NCBI GenBank assembly: GCA_031082185.1
Contig: JAVHLI010000003.1
Span: forward strand, 177,056-241,055
Origin: a bacterium
GTDB taxonomy: Bacteria; Sysuimicrobiota; Sysuimicrobiia; Sysuimicrobiales; Humicultoraceae
Direction: 5' to 3'
DNA length: 64,000 bases
Positions 8,337 to 17,127 of this stretch are shown here, in pieces; positions within the stretch are counted from its first letter, which is position 1, and every line of letters starts with the position of its first letter. Under the pieces are notes generated by a model, which was given only the letters and a program-made list of their open reading frames with translations, did not search any database and was not told the origin of the DNA. A program made the translations under genes and the position numbers.

Positions 8337-9719
8337 TCAGGAATGCGTGGGCTCGCGCCGGAGGAACCGGCCTCGACCTGGATCGCCCACAAATCGGCCG
8401 TCGCGAACCGCGATCTTCCCCCGCACCGTAACGATGGACGGCCGTCCGTCAATCTCCATGCCCTCAAACGCGCTGTAGTCAACGTTCATGACCTGGGTCT
8501 TGGCCGAAAGCGTGCCCCGGTAACCGGGGTCGTAGATGACCAGATCGGCGTCGCTTCCCACTGCGATCGTGCCCTTTCTCGGAAACAGACCAAAGAGTTT
8601 GGCCGCGCGGGTGCTGGCCGCGTCCACAAAGCGATGGATGTCGAGGTGGCCGCGGCTCACCCCGTAGGTGTAGAGCAGGTTCACGCGATCCTCGATGGCG
8701 GGCATGCCGTTTGGGATCTTGGTGAAGTCCCCCCTGCCCATCTCCTTCTGGCCCTGGAAGTCGAAGGGCGCGTGGTCGGTGCCGACTGTGTCAATGAACC
8801 CCTGCGCAAGAGCGTCCCAGAGCGTCTCCAAGTTCCGCTTCTCGCGCAGCGGCGGCGACATCACATACTTGGCCCCTTCAAACCCGGGCCGTTCAGCGTA
8901 GGTCTTGTCGAGGATCAGGTGGGGGATGACCGACTCGATGTGGATACGCACGCCCTGGGATTTGGCCTCCAGCGCGACCCGCAGGGCCGGCTCGCACGAT
9001 AGGTGCACAACATAGCCGCAAGCACCGGTGGCGGCCAGGAAGGTGGCGAAGTGGTACGTGCCCTCAGCCTCCACCGCTTCCGGGCGGCTCGCTTCGTGCC
9101 ACTCTGGGCCGGTCTTGCCCTCGGTCACCAGCCGTTGCTGGAGGCGTGAAACAAGCTCCGCGTTCTCGCAGTGGGCCGTGACGATGACGCCCAGCTCCTT
9201 GGCCAGAGTGAGCGTCCTGAACAGCTCGTCGTCTTCTACTCCAAGGAAGTTCTTGTAGGCCAGGAATACCTTGAAGGAGGTGGTGCCGTCTTGGACGATC
9301 TGGCGGAGCGCCGCTGCGGTTCGGTCGTCGAACTTGGCGACCGACATGTGAAACGAGTAGTCGCATGCGCTGTGGCCCTCGGCCTTGGACTTCCACAACG
9401 CATACCCCTCCAGCGCGTCCTCGGCTCTGGTGGGGCAGCACATCTCGATGTAGGTAGTGGTGCCTCCCACCAGAGCCGCCTGACTGGCGGTGGTGTGCGT
9501 ATCCTTGCTGAATGTCCCCATGAAGGGGAGGTAGGCGTGGACATGGGGGTCAATGAAACCGGGAAACACGTACTGCCCGCCGGCATCCACCACCTCGGTA
9601 CCAGGAGGGACCTCGAGGTTCTTCCCGATGCGCGTGATCGTCTCGTCCTCAACGTAGATATCGGCCCGATAGCGCGAATCAGCCGTGAGGATCTCTCCGT
9701 TCTTGACAAGCAGCGGCAT
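8337..9719 (-). CDS. hydA: Dihydropyrimidinase / hydantoinase
   Basis: A 460-residue amidohydrolase that opens the ring of dihydropyrimidines or hydantoins. The binuclear metal site is visible: H-V-H at 59-61, the carboxylated-lysine candidate Lys150 in T-S-F-K-V-F, His183 in the T-A-H-C-E motif, and a T-D-H-A-P-F motif later. The segment after it (Q-G-Q-K-E-M-G-R-G-D-F, then I-P-N-G) is characteristic of dihydropyrimidinases rather than dihydroorotases. Transcription probably starts in the 149-nt gap downstream of the permease, and the gene leads the block M20 hydrolase, aldehyde dehydrogenase, aminotransferase. A dihydropyrimidine dehydrogenase (PreTA/Dpd) that would make its substrate from uracil is not in the window. 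Confidence 0.93.
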   Translation of the reverse strand: MPLLVKNGEILTADSRYRADIYVEDETITRIGKNLEVPPGTEVVDAGGQYVFPGFIDPHVHAYLPFMGTFSKDTHTTASQAALVGGTTTYIEMCCPTRAEDALEGYALWKSKAEGHSACDYSFHMSVAKFDDRTAAALRQIVQDGTTSFKVFLAYKNFLGVEDDELFRTLTLAKELGVIVTAHCENAELVSRLQQRLVTEGKTGPEWHEASRPEAVEAEGTYHFATFLAATGACGYVVHLSCEPALRVALEAKSQGVRIHIESVIPHLILDKTYAERPGFEGAKYVMSPPLREKRNLETLWDALAQGFIDTVGTDHAPFDFQGQKEMGRGDFTKIPNGMPAIEDRVNLLYTYGVSRGHLDIHRFVDAASTRAAKLFGLFPRKGTIAVGSDADLVIYDPGYRGTLSAKTQVMNVDYSAFEGMEIDGRPSIVTVRGKIAVRDGRFVGDPGRGRFLRREPTHS

Positions 9720-9805
9720 GTGATCACCCCACAGGTGCCCTGTCCTGACACCTTCTGCGCCGCAGAGGACCGGTCCTTTCCTTGGAGCAAAAAGACCGGA
9801 TAGAC

Positions 9806-9833
9806 GAGGCGGCCGCCATCAGGCGGCCGCCTC
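9806..9833 (-). terminator. GC-rich hairpin after the permease gene, terminator-like
   Basis: A perfect 12-bp stem (arms 9806-9817 and 9822-9833, loop ATCA) lies 35 nt past the permease stop on the minus strand. A run of five T on that strand follows about 10 nt beyond the stem (A-run at 9790-9794 on the plus strand). The spacing is longer than in a classical intrinsic terminator, so it may instead stabilise the permease 3' end or attenuate read-through into dihydropyrimidinase. Confidence 0.5.
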
Positions 9834-9868
9834 ACACTATCAACCGGCAGGAATCGAAACCGGCCCGT

Positions 9869-11290
9869 CTAGCTCTTTATGCCCCGCTCCTCGGGCGTCC
9901 CAGGCAGCAGGTTGTCCAGGATAAGCCCGAATATCGCGGCCACCGCCATGCCGGTGGACCCGATGATGTTGATCATATCGGCCAGCCACGGTGCCCAGGC
10001 GATGGCCACCCTCCTGGCCTCGAAGCCCATCTCCGGCACGCCGCCGAAGTAGGCCGGCAGGCTCAGGCCCATGAAGAGAGAGAACCCGATGATCAGCAGA
10101 TTCCGGTCGCTGCGCAGATCTGCCCGGGCCACCTGCTGCACGCCGATCGCGGCGATAAGACCGAACAGCGCGCAGTACATCGCGCCCACGACCGGCCGGG
10201 GCAGCGTCGCGACCAGCGCCCCGAACTTGGCGAAGATCCCAAAGAAGATGAGGATGAACGCCCCGATGGTCACCACGTATCGGCTGGCCACACGCGTGAT
10301 ACCGATCAGGCCGATGTTCTCGGAGTAGCTGGTGCTGGAGAAGCCACCGAAGATCCCCGTGAAGAAGCAGCCCACACCCTCGGCGCGGATGCCACGACTG
10401 ATCGTCTGCTCGCTCGGGTCTGGGAGCCGGCTCATGTACGATACCGAGTGGTAGTCGCCGAACGACTCAATCATCGAGGCCAGATAGCTGGCCAGGATGG
10501 CCAGGAAGAATGCCAGGCTGAACTTGGGCCATCCCCACGGGAAGATCCAGCCGACCCCCTCGCCCCACGGCGGCCGGAACCACGGCGACGCCGCTACCCC
10601 TGCCAGGTTGACATAGGCCGGGTGCTTGGGATCGAACGTCCCGATTGAGCTGAAGAGGAGGGAGACACCCCAACCAATGGCCGCTGCCAGCAGAATGGGA
10701 AACAGCCGGAACACGAGACTGGTACGGGACAGGAACTGCGAGAACCAGAAGATACAGATGATCACCAGCGCGGAGATGGGCCAGAACAGACCGGCCATCG
10801 GCGCGCCAACCTTGAACAGCGCCAGTCCGATCAGCATGATCACCGGCCCGATCACCACCGGGCTGATGTACCGGCGCAGCTTACCGACCCAGCCGAACTG
10901 GCCGACCGCCGCCTCGACTACCGCGCCGCTCATGATGGCGCCGGCGATGTACTGCATGACGGTAGCAGGACCGGCACCCTTGTGCGCGCCTATGATCGCG
11001 AAGAACGGTCCGAGGAACGAGAACGAAACGCCCTGCACGATCGGGAGCCGGGTCCCCCAGTGTACCTGCAGCAGGGTCACGAGACCGGAGGCCAGCATGA
11101 CGGCGCCGATCAGCGTCGCGATCTGGTGCGCGTTCATCCCCATTGCCGGTCCCAAGAGTAGCGGGACGGACACAGTTGCCCCAAACATAGTCAGAACATG
11201 TTGGGCGCCCAGGAAGAAGGCTCTGCCAAACGGGCGGGGGATGTCGTCAACGCTGTAGATGAGATCCCCTCTTCGCACTTCCGCTGCCAT
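9869..11290 (-). CDS. NCS2-family uracil/xanthine permease
   Basis: A 473-residue polytopic membrane protein of the nucleobase:cation symporter-2 family (UraA/XanQ-like), importing uracil, xanthine or urate with a proton or sodium. It shows about 14 hydrophobic segments, a QGVSFSFLG-type stretch near TM3 and the G-D-Y motif (S-F-G-D-Y) in the second half, in the position of the family's substrate-binding acidic motif. Its place upstream of dihydropyrimidinase and on the same island as a xanthine-dehydrogenase-type enzyme fits delivery of nucleobases to these pathways. The 131-nt region upstream holds no recognised purine riboswitch. Which base it prefers cannot be decided by eye. Confidence 0.9.
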   Translation of the reverse strand: MAAEVRRGDLIYSVDDIPRPFGRAFFLGAQHVLTMFGATVSVPLLLGPAMGMNAHQIATLIGAVMLASGLVTLLQVHWGTRLPIVQGVSFSFLGPFFAIIGAHKGAGPATVMQYIAGAIMSGAVVEAAVGQFGWVGKLRRYISPVVIGPVIMLIGLALFKVGAPMAGLFWPISALVIICIFWFSQFLSRTSLVFRLFPILLAAAIGWGVSLLFSSIGTFDPKHPAYVNLAGVAASPWFRPPWGEGVGWIFPWGWPKFSLAFFLAILASYLASMIESFGDYHSVSYMSRLPDPSEQTISRGIRAEGVGCFFTGIFGGFSSTSYSENIGLIGITRVASRYVVTIGAFILIFFGIFAKFGALVATLPRPVVGAMYCALFGLIAAIGVQQVARADLRSDRNLLIIGFSLFMGLSLPAYFGGVPEMGFEARRVAIAWAPWLADMINIIGSTGMAVAAIFGLILDNLLPGTPEERGIKS

Positions 11291-11421
11291 CCATTCGCCT
11301 CCCTTCGTGGTCAGAATCCGCCCATTCCGACTTTCCCATCCACCCCCTCTCCATCAGGAATTGCAGAAGCCACACAGGAATCGTGCAACCGTTCGACGCT
11401 GCGCAGGAGTTCCCTGCTGAT

Positions 11422-13173
11422 CTAGCTCTCGGCCTCCGGTGATGCCCGGTCCTGACGCCCGGCCCCCCTGCGCCGCGGCAGCCTGCGCTCCAGCATCTCC
11501 AGCGCATCCTGCACCTCTCCTACCACCACCTCTCGCCAGTAGGCGCCCACGCGCCCGATCTGCCGGTACTTGTGGTAGCGCCGGCGCAGCAACCTGTCCG
11601 TGGACTGGTGGCGAAGGGCGCCCAGCGCCACGCGAAGGTGCCGGCGCACGGATTCGGCAGCGGCATCAGGATCGGCGTGCGCCCCGCCGGGCGGCTCCGG
11701 CACGATCTCGTCAATCACTCCCAGCTTCAGCAGGTCGGGCGCCGTCAGCTTGAGCGCGGCCGCGAGATCCTCGGCACGCGTAACGTCCCTGTAGAGGATG
11801 GCGGATGCACCCTCGGGCGAGATGACCGAGAAGTACGCGTGCTCCAGCATCATCACCCGGTCGCCCACCGCCAGCGCCAGCGCGCCGCCGCTGCCGCCTT
11901 CACCGATGACCACCGCCACGATCGGCGTGGGCAGAAGCGCCATCGCCTGCAGGTCGTGGGCCAGTGCCTGGGCGATCCCCCGTTGCTCGGCCTCGTACCC
12001 CGGGTAAGCGCCCGGGGTGTCAATCAGGGTCACCAGCGGCAGGCGGAACTTGGCGGCCAGGTTCATGAGGCGTAGCGCCTCGCGGTAGCCTTCGGGGTAG
12101 GCCATACCCCGGCGGCGCGCGGACGCCTCTTCCGGGGTGGCGCCGCGCTCCTGACCGATCACGACCACGGTCTGGCCGTCGAGCTCGCCCAGCCCGCCGA
12201 CAATCGCCGGGTCGTCGCCGAACTGGCGGTCTCCATGCAGCTCGACGAATCGGGAGAACAGGCGCCGTATGTAGAACAACGCGGTCGGGCGATCCGGCCG
12301 TCGGGCGACCTGGACGATCTCCCAGGCCGGCCGATCTGCTGCCCGGGTTGTGGCGCGGGCAGGCAGGCGGCCCGCGGCCCGGCGCGCGGGAGGAGGCCTC
12401 CGCATGTGGTGCACCAGGCCTGAGACCACCTCGCGCAGTGCGCGCCGGTCAACCAGCATATCCACCATGCCTCCGGCGAAGAGCCGCTCGGCGCGGTGCG
12501 ATCCCGGAGGCAGGGTCTCGCCGATCGTTGCCTCGATGACGCGCGGCCCTATGAACCCGATCTGCGCCCCGGGCTCCGCGACCAGCACGTCGCCCAGAGA
12601 GGCGAAGCTCGCGGCCACGCCCCCAAACGTGGGGTGGGCGAGCACCGAGATGTGAGCCAGTCCGGCGGCGTGATGGTGCCCGCGCGCCGCCGCGGTTTTG
12701 GCCATCTGCATCAGGGAAAGCATCCCTTCCTGCATCCGGGCGCCGCCGCTGGACGTGACAGACACCACCGGCCAGCGGCGCCGGGTGGCGACCTCGAACG
12801 CGTCGGCGATCTTCTCGCCAACCACCGAGCCCATCGTCCCTCCGAGAAACGCGAAATCGAAAACAGCCAGGACCACCGGCAGCCCGTCTATCCGGGCAAC
12901 CCCGGTCACCACCGCCTCGCGCAGTCCGGTCTGCTTGCGGGCATCGAGCAGCCGCGCCCGGTAGGCGCGCTGATCCGTGAACTTGAGCGGGTCCACCGAC
13001 ACCAGGCCGCGGGTAAGTTCCTTGAACGTCCGCGGGTCGGCCAGGGCCTCGATCCGGTCGCGGGCCGGCATGGAGAGGTGCCACCCGCACGAGGGGCACA
13101 GCCACAGGGCAGACCGCAGCGTGCCGAGGGCGGTCTCGGTCTGACATTCCGGACAGCGTTCGGTTTCAGCCAT
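11422..13173 (-). CDS. Acetyl-CoA carboxylase carboxyltransferase, natural AccD-AccA (beta-alpha) fusion
   Basis: A 583-residue single chain containing both carboxyltransferase halves that are separate AccD and AccA subunits in most bacteria. Residues 1-35 form the AccD zinc ribbon (Cys7, Cys10, Cys26, Cys29). The AccD crotonase-like half follows, with G-G-T-M-G-S-V-V-G and S-S-G-G-A-R-M-Q-E-G. A basic, Pro/Ala-rich linker spans about 255-285, and the AccA half begins near 290 (L-H-G-D-R-Q-F-G-D-D, D-T-P-G-A-Y-P-G). The frame is continuous, so this is a true fusion and not a frameshift artefact. No biotin carboxylase or biotin carrier gene is in the window. It transfers a carboxyl group from carboxybiotin to acetyl-CoA. 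It lies 26 nt after the CoA transferase gene on the same strand. Confidence 0.93.
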   Translation of the reverse strand: MAETERCPECQTETALGTLRSALWLCPSCGWHLSMPARDRIEALADPRTFKELTRGLVSVDPLKFTDQRAYRARLLDARKQTGLREAVVTGVARIDGLPVVLAVFDFAFLGGTMGSVVGEKIADAFEVATRRRWPVVSVTSSGGARMQEGMLSLMQMAKTAAARGHHHAAGLAHISVLAHPTFGGVAASFASLGDVLVAEPGAQIGFIGPRVIEATIGETLPPGSHRAERLFAGGMVDMLVDRRALREVVSGLVHHMRRPPPARRAAGRLPARATTRAADRPAWEIVQVARRPDRPTALFYIRRLFSRFVELHGDRQFGDDPAIVGGLGELDGQTVVVIGQERGATPEEASARRRGMAYPEGYREALRLMNLAAKFRLPLVTLIDTPGAYPGYEAEQRGIAQALAHDLQAMALLPTPIVAVVIGEGGSGGALALAVGDRVMMLEHAYFSVISPEGASAILYRDVTRAEDLAAALKLTAPDLLKLGVIDEIVPEPPGGAHADPDAAAESVRRHLRVALGALRHQSTDRLLRRRYHKYRQIGRVGAYWREVVVGEVQDALEMLERRLPRRRGAGRQDRASPEAES

Positions 13174-13199
13174 GGCGCGGCCTCTCTGGACTGGGGATC

Positions 13200-14387
13200 C
13201 TAGATTGCGCCGGCGCGGCGCATGCCTTCAACCGCCTCGGCGTCGTAGCCCAGCTCCGCCAGGATTGCGGCGGTGTGCTCTCCCAGCACCGGCGGCGGCG
13301 AAACAATGCGCCCCGGGGTCGCCGAGAGTTTCACCGGAACGCCTGTCTGCCTGATCCGACCGGCTCGCGGGTGATCCATCTCCACCACCATGGCCCTGTG
13401 TTGCACCTGGGGGTCGCTGAAGAGGTCCGAGAGCAGGTAGATGGGGCCGCAGGGCACCCCGGCCTCCTCGAGCATGGCCACCCAGTCGGCTGTCGCGCGA
13501 GCGGCGAAGAGTTCCTCCAGGCGCGCGATCAGCACGTCCCGGTGCGCCACGCGGTCCGGATTGGCGCGAAACCGGGGATCGTCGGCCATCTCCGGAGCCC
13601 CTACCGCAACCACGAACCGGCCCCAGATCGCCTCGCTGCCCACGGCTACGTTGACGTACCCATCCCGCGTCCGAAACGCCTGGTAGGGAACGATGGACGG
13701 GTGCGCGCTGCCCAGGCGCTTCGGGTTCTCGCCGGTGGCGAAGTAGTGGCCGGCCTGGTAGGTCATCCATGCCACCTGGCCGTCCAGCATGGAAACGTCC
13801 ACCAGTTGGCCCCTTCCGGTGCGGTCGCGCACGCGCAGCGCCGCCAGGATTCCGTAGGCCGCAAACATGCCGGCGGCGATGTCGGTCACGGCGACCCCCA
13901 CCTTCACCGGCGGCCCACCCTCCTCACCGGTGATGCCCATCAGGCCGCCCATGCCCTGGAGGATGAGGTCGTAGGCCGTGCGCTCGCGGTAGGGACCGTC
14001 CTGCCCGAACCCAGAGATGGAGCAGTAGACCAAGCCGGGATTCAGCGTGCGCACGGCGGGATAGGCGAACCCCAGGCGCTCCATGATGCCGGGGCGAAAG
14101 TTCTCCACCAGCACGTCCGCCCGCGCGATGAGCCGGCCCAGCACCTGTTGACCCTCGGGCGTCTTCAAGTCCAGGGTGAGGCTCTCCTTGTTGCGGTTGA
14201 TACCCAGGAAGTAGGCGCTTTCACCGGCGATGAACGGAGGTCCCCACCCTCGGGTATCATCTCCGCCGGTGGGGACCTCGATCTTGATCACGCGGGCGCC
14301 GAAATCGCCCAGCATGAGGGTGCAGTACGGCCCGGCCAGCGCCCGGGTCAGGTCAACGACCAGGAGGCCTTCCAGGGGAGTCTTCAT
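13200..14387 (-). CDS. Family III CoA transferase (CaiB/BaiF)
   Basis: A 395-residue formyl-CoA transferase-like enzyme that moves CoA between carboxylic acids. The N-terminal V-D-L-T-R-A-L-A-G-P-Y motif is typical, and Asp140 in the T-A-Y-D-L-I-L-Q segment is at the position of the aspartate that forms the acyl-aspartyl-CoA anhydride. A longer frame from 14459 exists, but it would overlap the cyclase gene and add a basic stretch foreign to the family, so the ATG at 14387 is preferred although no strong SD precedes it. Neighbours are a cyclase/formamidase-like hydrolase upstream and the AccDA fusion downstream, suggesting activation of a small dicarboxylic or oxo acid to its CoA ester. The substrate is unknown. 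Confidence 0.9.
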   Translation of the reverse strand: MKTPLEGLLVVDLTRALAGPYCTLMLGDFGARVIKIEVPTGGDDTRGWGPPFIAGESAYFLGINRNKESLTLDLKTPEGQQVLGRLIARADVLVENFRPGIMERLGFAYPAVRTLNPGLVYCSISGFGQDGPYRERTAYDLILQGMGGLMGITGEEGGPPVKVGVAVTDIAAGMFAAYGILAALRVRDRTGRGQLVDVSMLDGQVAWMTYQAGHYFATGENPKRLGSAHPSIVPYQAFRTRDGYVNVAVGSEAIWGRFVVAVGAPEMADDPRFRANPDRVAHRDVLIARLEELFAARATADWVAMLEEAGVPCGPIYLLSDLFSDPQVQHRAMVVEMDHPRAGRIRQTGVPVKLSATPGRIVSPPPVLGEHTAAILAELGYDAEAVEGMRRAGAI

Positions 14388-14412
14388 CAGCAGCGGGCGC
14401 CCGCTTCGTCTT

Positions 14413-15243
14413 CTACGCTTCCACAAACCCCACGAAACGGCAGAACGCCGCCTCGCCACCCTTGAACCGGAACGGGAAGCAGCCCACCCAGACGCGCTGG
14501 TTAAGGATCAGGTCAATGTCCCCGCCCACGTTCTCGATGTGGAACACGCCCTTGGGGAAGAGCCGGGTGTGCGTGGCCTGGTAGTCCTTCGGCCAGGGGA
14601 ACGCCTGGTCCATCGTCATGCCGATCTTGGCCTCTACCTCGGGGATCAGGTCGCGGCGGGCGTCACGCACCTTGGTGTTGAACGGGTGATCGGTCGAGAT
14701 GGCGTCCACGGCCATCCAGCGGATCCCGCGATCGAGCACCCAGTCGCAGAACTCGGCCTGCGGCCCGGGATGGCGCAGGAACGCCCGGGGCAGGTCGGCC
14801 CGGGCGTCGGCGTGCTGCTTCTTGGTGTGCTCGGACCAGTCCTCGTTGTAGTAGGCGTGATAGCCGGTGTGGATGACCAGGATGTCGCCGCGCTCGATCT
14901 TGGTGTTGTACTTCTTCTCCCACTGCTCGAAGTGCTTCGGGCCGTAGATCTCGTAGTCGCCAATCCCAAACTGCGCCAGGTCCACGATGCACGCTGGGCC
15001 CACAAGGGCGCCGATCGGGATCCCTGCCACGTCCGGCCCCGGGTCGTTGAAGTGCAGCGGCGCGTCGAGGTGCGTGGCGATGTGGTTGGTCGAGCTGATG
15101 TGCTGGGCGTTCACGCCCTCGAAGGCCATCTTCTTGACCCACTTGATGGTGGGACCTTCGTAGTAGGCAAAGGGCGGCGAATCCACGCTGAAGTTCTGCG
15201 AAAGATCCAGGACCCGTGCTTTTGACAGATCAAACGACTTCAT
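14413..15243 (-). CDS. Cyclase family protein (kynurenine-formamidase-like metal hydrolase)
   Basis: A 276-residue member of the cyclase (KynB-like) family. The hallmark metal-binding motif H-x-x-T-H-x-D-x-x-x-H-F is at residues 54-65. Members hydrolyse formamides, lactones or cyclic imides such as N-formylkynurenine and isatin. The length is greater than KynB (about 210 residues), closer to the larger cyclase subgroup. It starts 179 nt from the divergent CodA-like deaminase gene, so a shared control region is likely, and is followed by the CoA transferase after 25 nt. In an island of ring-opening enzymes it may open a cyclic amide or lactone. No finer assignment is possible. Confidence 0.87.
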   Translation of the reverse strand: MKSFDLSKARVLDLSQNFSVDSPPFAYYEGPTIKWVKKMAFEGVNAQHISSTNHIATHLDAPLHFNDPGPDVAGIPIGALVGPACIVDLAQFGIGDYEIYGPKHFEQWEKKYNTKIERGDILVIHTGYHAYYNEDWSEHTKKQHADARADLPRAFLRHPGPQAEFCDWVLDRGIRWMAVDAISTDHPFNTKVRDARRDLIPEVEAKIGMTMDQAFPWPKDYQATHTRLFPKGVFHIENVGGDIDLILNQRVWVGCFPFRFKGGEAAFCRFVGFVEA

Positions 15244-15422
15244 CCGTTCACCTCCATCTGGGGCTTCTCAGTCCGTCGGTTGGTTCTTCGGCGGCGGCGG
15301 CGCCATGCCTGCTGCGCCCCGGCCGGAATCTGAAGGGAAACAACGCCGCCGCGGGTAATCCGTAGCCATCACGGCGCCGGTGGCGGGCGTGCACGCCCCG
15401 GCCGCGGGGCGCAGTTCCCGAG

Positions 15423-16700
15423 GTGAGCGCTTTGGACCTCATCATCAGGCAGGCAACGGTCGCGGGCGCGGCGCAACCCATGGACATCGGCATCCGCGGT
15501 GAGTGGATCGCGCGGATCGGCCCCGCGATCGAGGAGACCTCGCCCCACGAGATTGACGCCGCCGGCCGAATGGTCACTCCGTCGCTGGTCGAGACGCACG
15601 TCCATCTCGACGCCGCACTTACCGTGGGCCAGCCCCGCCACAACCTCACCGGCTCGCTGTTCGAGGGGATCGAGATCTGGAGCGAGCGGGTCAAGACGCT
15701 CACGCGCGAGGACGTGATCCGCCGGGCGGACCAGGCCATTCGCTGGATGCTGGCCTGCGGCGTTACCCACATCCGCACGCACGTGGATGTGTGCGATCCG
15801 GCGCTGGTGGCCCTGGGGGCGCTGCTCGAGGTCCGCGAGGCCTGGCGGGGTGTGGTCACGATCCAGATAGTGGCCTTCCCGCAGCAGGGCATCTACTCGT
15901 TCCCTGACGGCGAGGCGCTGATGGTCCAAGCGCTGGATCTCGGGGCAGACGTGGTGGGGGGCATCCCGCACTACGAGTGGACGCGCGAGTACGGCGAGCG
16001 CGACGTCAAGACCGTGCTGCGCCTGGCCGCGGAGCGTGGGCTGCGGGCCGACCTGCACTGCGACGAGACCGACGACGACCAGAGTCGGTTCCTCGAGGTG
16101 GTGGCGGCCGAGACCATCCGGCTGGGCCTACAGGGCCGCGTGACAGCCGGCCACGCCACCGCGATGCACTCCTACAACAACGCCTATGCCCACCGCTTGA
16201 TCCGCTGGATACGGCAGGCAGGCGTGCACATCGTCACCAATCCCCTCGACAACTCGGTATTGCAGGGCCGGTTCGATGCCTACCCCATCCGGCGCGGGTT
16301 CACGCGGGTCAAGGAGTTGCTGGCCGGGGGTATCAACGTGTGCATAGGGCACGACTCGATCATGGATCCCTGGTACCCGCTTGGGACCGGCGATCCCATG
16401 CAGGCGTGCTTCGTGATGGCGCACTACGGGCAGATGTCGGGATACGAGGAGGTGCGCGCCCTCCTGGAGATGGTGACGACGCGCGCGGCCGCCTGCTTCG
16501 GGCTGGACCAGTACGGCCTGGCCGAGGGCTGCGGGGCCGACCTGGTGGTGTGGGACGCGCCGACGCCCGAGGACGCCGTGCGGCGCATCGCCCCACGCCT
16601 GGCGGTCATCTCGCGCGGCCGGGTGGTGGCGCGGACGACACCGGCCCGGTCAGAGGTTATCCTGCGCGGGACCCCAGAGGCGGTCACATTTCAGCCATGA
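15423..16700 (+). CDS. CodA-like amidohydrolase (cytosine/isoguanine deaminase family)
   Basis: A 425-residue amidohydrolase of the cytosine deaminase subgroup. Its metal site matches E. coli CodA with a constant shift of two residues: His59 and His61 (H-V-H), His212, Glu215 (H-C-D-E) and Asp311 (G-H-D-S), against 61, 63, 214, 217 and 313 in CodA; His244 in G-H-A-T is also present. The following M-D-P-W-Y-P-L-G is a further CodA-type signature. The enzyme should deaminate an N-heterocycle such as cytosine, isoguanine or a triazine. The start is the GTG at 15423; no strong SD precedes it. It stands alone on the plus strand, divergent from the cyclase operon. Cytosine to uracil would feed the pyrimidine pathway encoded nearby. 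Confidence 0.88.
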   Translation: MSALDLIIRQATVAGAAQPMDIGIRGEWIARIGPAIEETSPHEIDAAGRMVTPSLVETHVHLDAALTVGQPRHNLTGSLFEGIEIWSERVKTLTREDVIRRADQAIRWMLACGVTHIRTHVDVCDPALVALGALLEVREAWRGVVTIQIVAFPQQGIYSFPDGEALMVQALDLGADVVGGIPHYEWTREYGERDVKTVLRLAAERGLRADLHCDETDDDQSRFLEVVAAETIRLGLQGRVTAGHATAMHSYNNAYAHRLIRWIRQAGVHIVTNPLDNSVLQGRFDAYPIRRGFTRVKELLAGGINVCIGHDSIMDPWYPLGTGDPMQACFVMAHYGQMSGYEEVRALLEMVTTRAAACFGLDQYGLAEGCGADLVVWDAPTPEDAVRRIAPRLAVISRGRVVARTTPARSEVILRGTPEAVTFQP

Positions 16701-16723
16701 CCGGCAGCGCACCAGGGGTCAGG

Positions 16724-17122
16724 TTAGTCCCCTTCTGCGGCCATCCGGACCACCGGCTCCACAAGGCGAGGACCGCTCCTGATGCGGACAGGCCTGACGC
16801 CCTTTGCCGGCCTACCTGACCTGGTAACCGGACGGACTTCCAGATCGTATCCTGCTGCCCCGTACACCTGCGCCAGCTTTTCCAGCCCAGGCAGCACCTT
16901 ACCCCTCTCAATCTTTGCAAGCTCAGGCGGCGACATCCCGGCCGAGGTGGCGGCTTCCCGCTGCGTCAATCCGCACCGCCTGCGCAGTTCAATCAACTGC
17001 CGGGCAATCTCGTACTCTGGAGCCAGCCGCTCGAATGCGGCCCTAAACCCGGGATCGACCAGTTCCCTCTCAAGCCAGTACCGCCAGCTCACGCTCGGGG
17101 GTACCTTCCGCACGCGCCTCAC
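16724..17122 (-). CDS. XRE-family HTH protein, HigA-like antitoxin
   Basis: A 132-residue protein with a Cro/CI-type helix-turn-helix at roughly residues 38-90: L-T-Q-R-E-A-A is the first helix of the motif and K-I-E-R-G-K follows the recognition helix. It begins with GTG at 17122, only 5 nt after the toxin stop, so the pair is co-transcribed with the toxin gene first, the order typical of HigBA modules. The expected role is to bind and neutralise the toxin and to repress the shared promoter, probably through the inverted repeat at 17508-17525. The C-terminal tail after the HTH is basic and unrecognised. Function is inferred from family and pairing. Confidence 0.8.
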   Translation of the reverse strand: MRRVRKVPPSVSWRYWLERELVDPGFRAAFERLAPEYEIARQLIELRRRCGLTQREAATSAGMSPPELAKIERGKVLPGLEKLAQVYGAAGYDLEVRPVTRSGRPAKGVRPVRIRSGPRLVEPVVRMAAEGD

Positions 17123-17127
17123 TCATG

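Noticed and set aside
11291..11421. Possible purine or uracil riboswitch before the permease
   Set aside because: The 131-nt leader has no recognisable three-way-junction aptamer or conserved core.
11422..13173. AccD-AccA frameshift artefact
   Set aside because: The frame is continuous, and both halves keep their motifs with a plausible linker.
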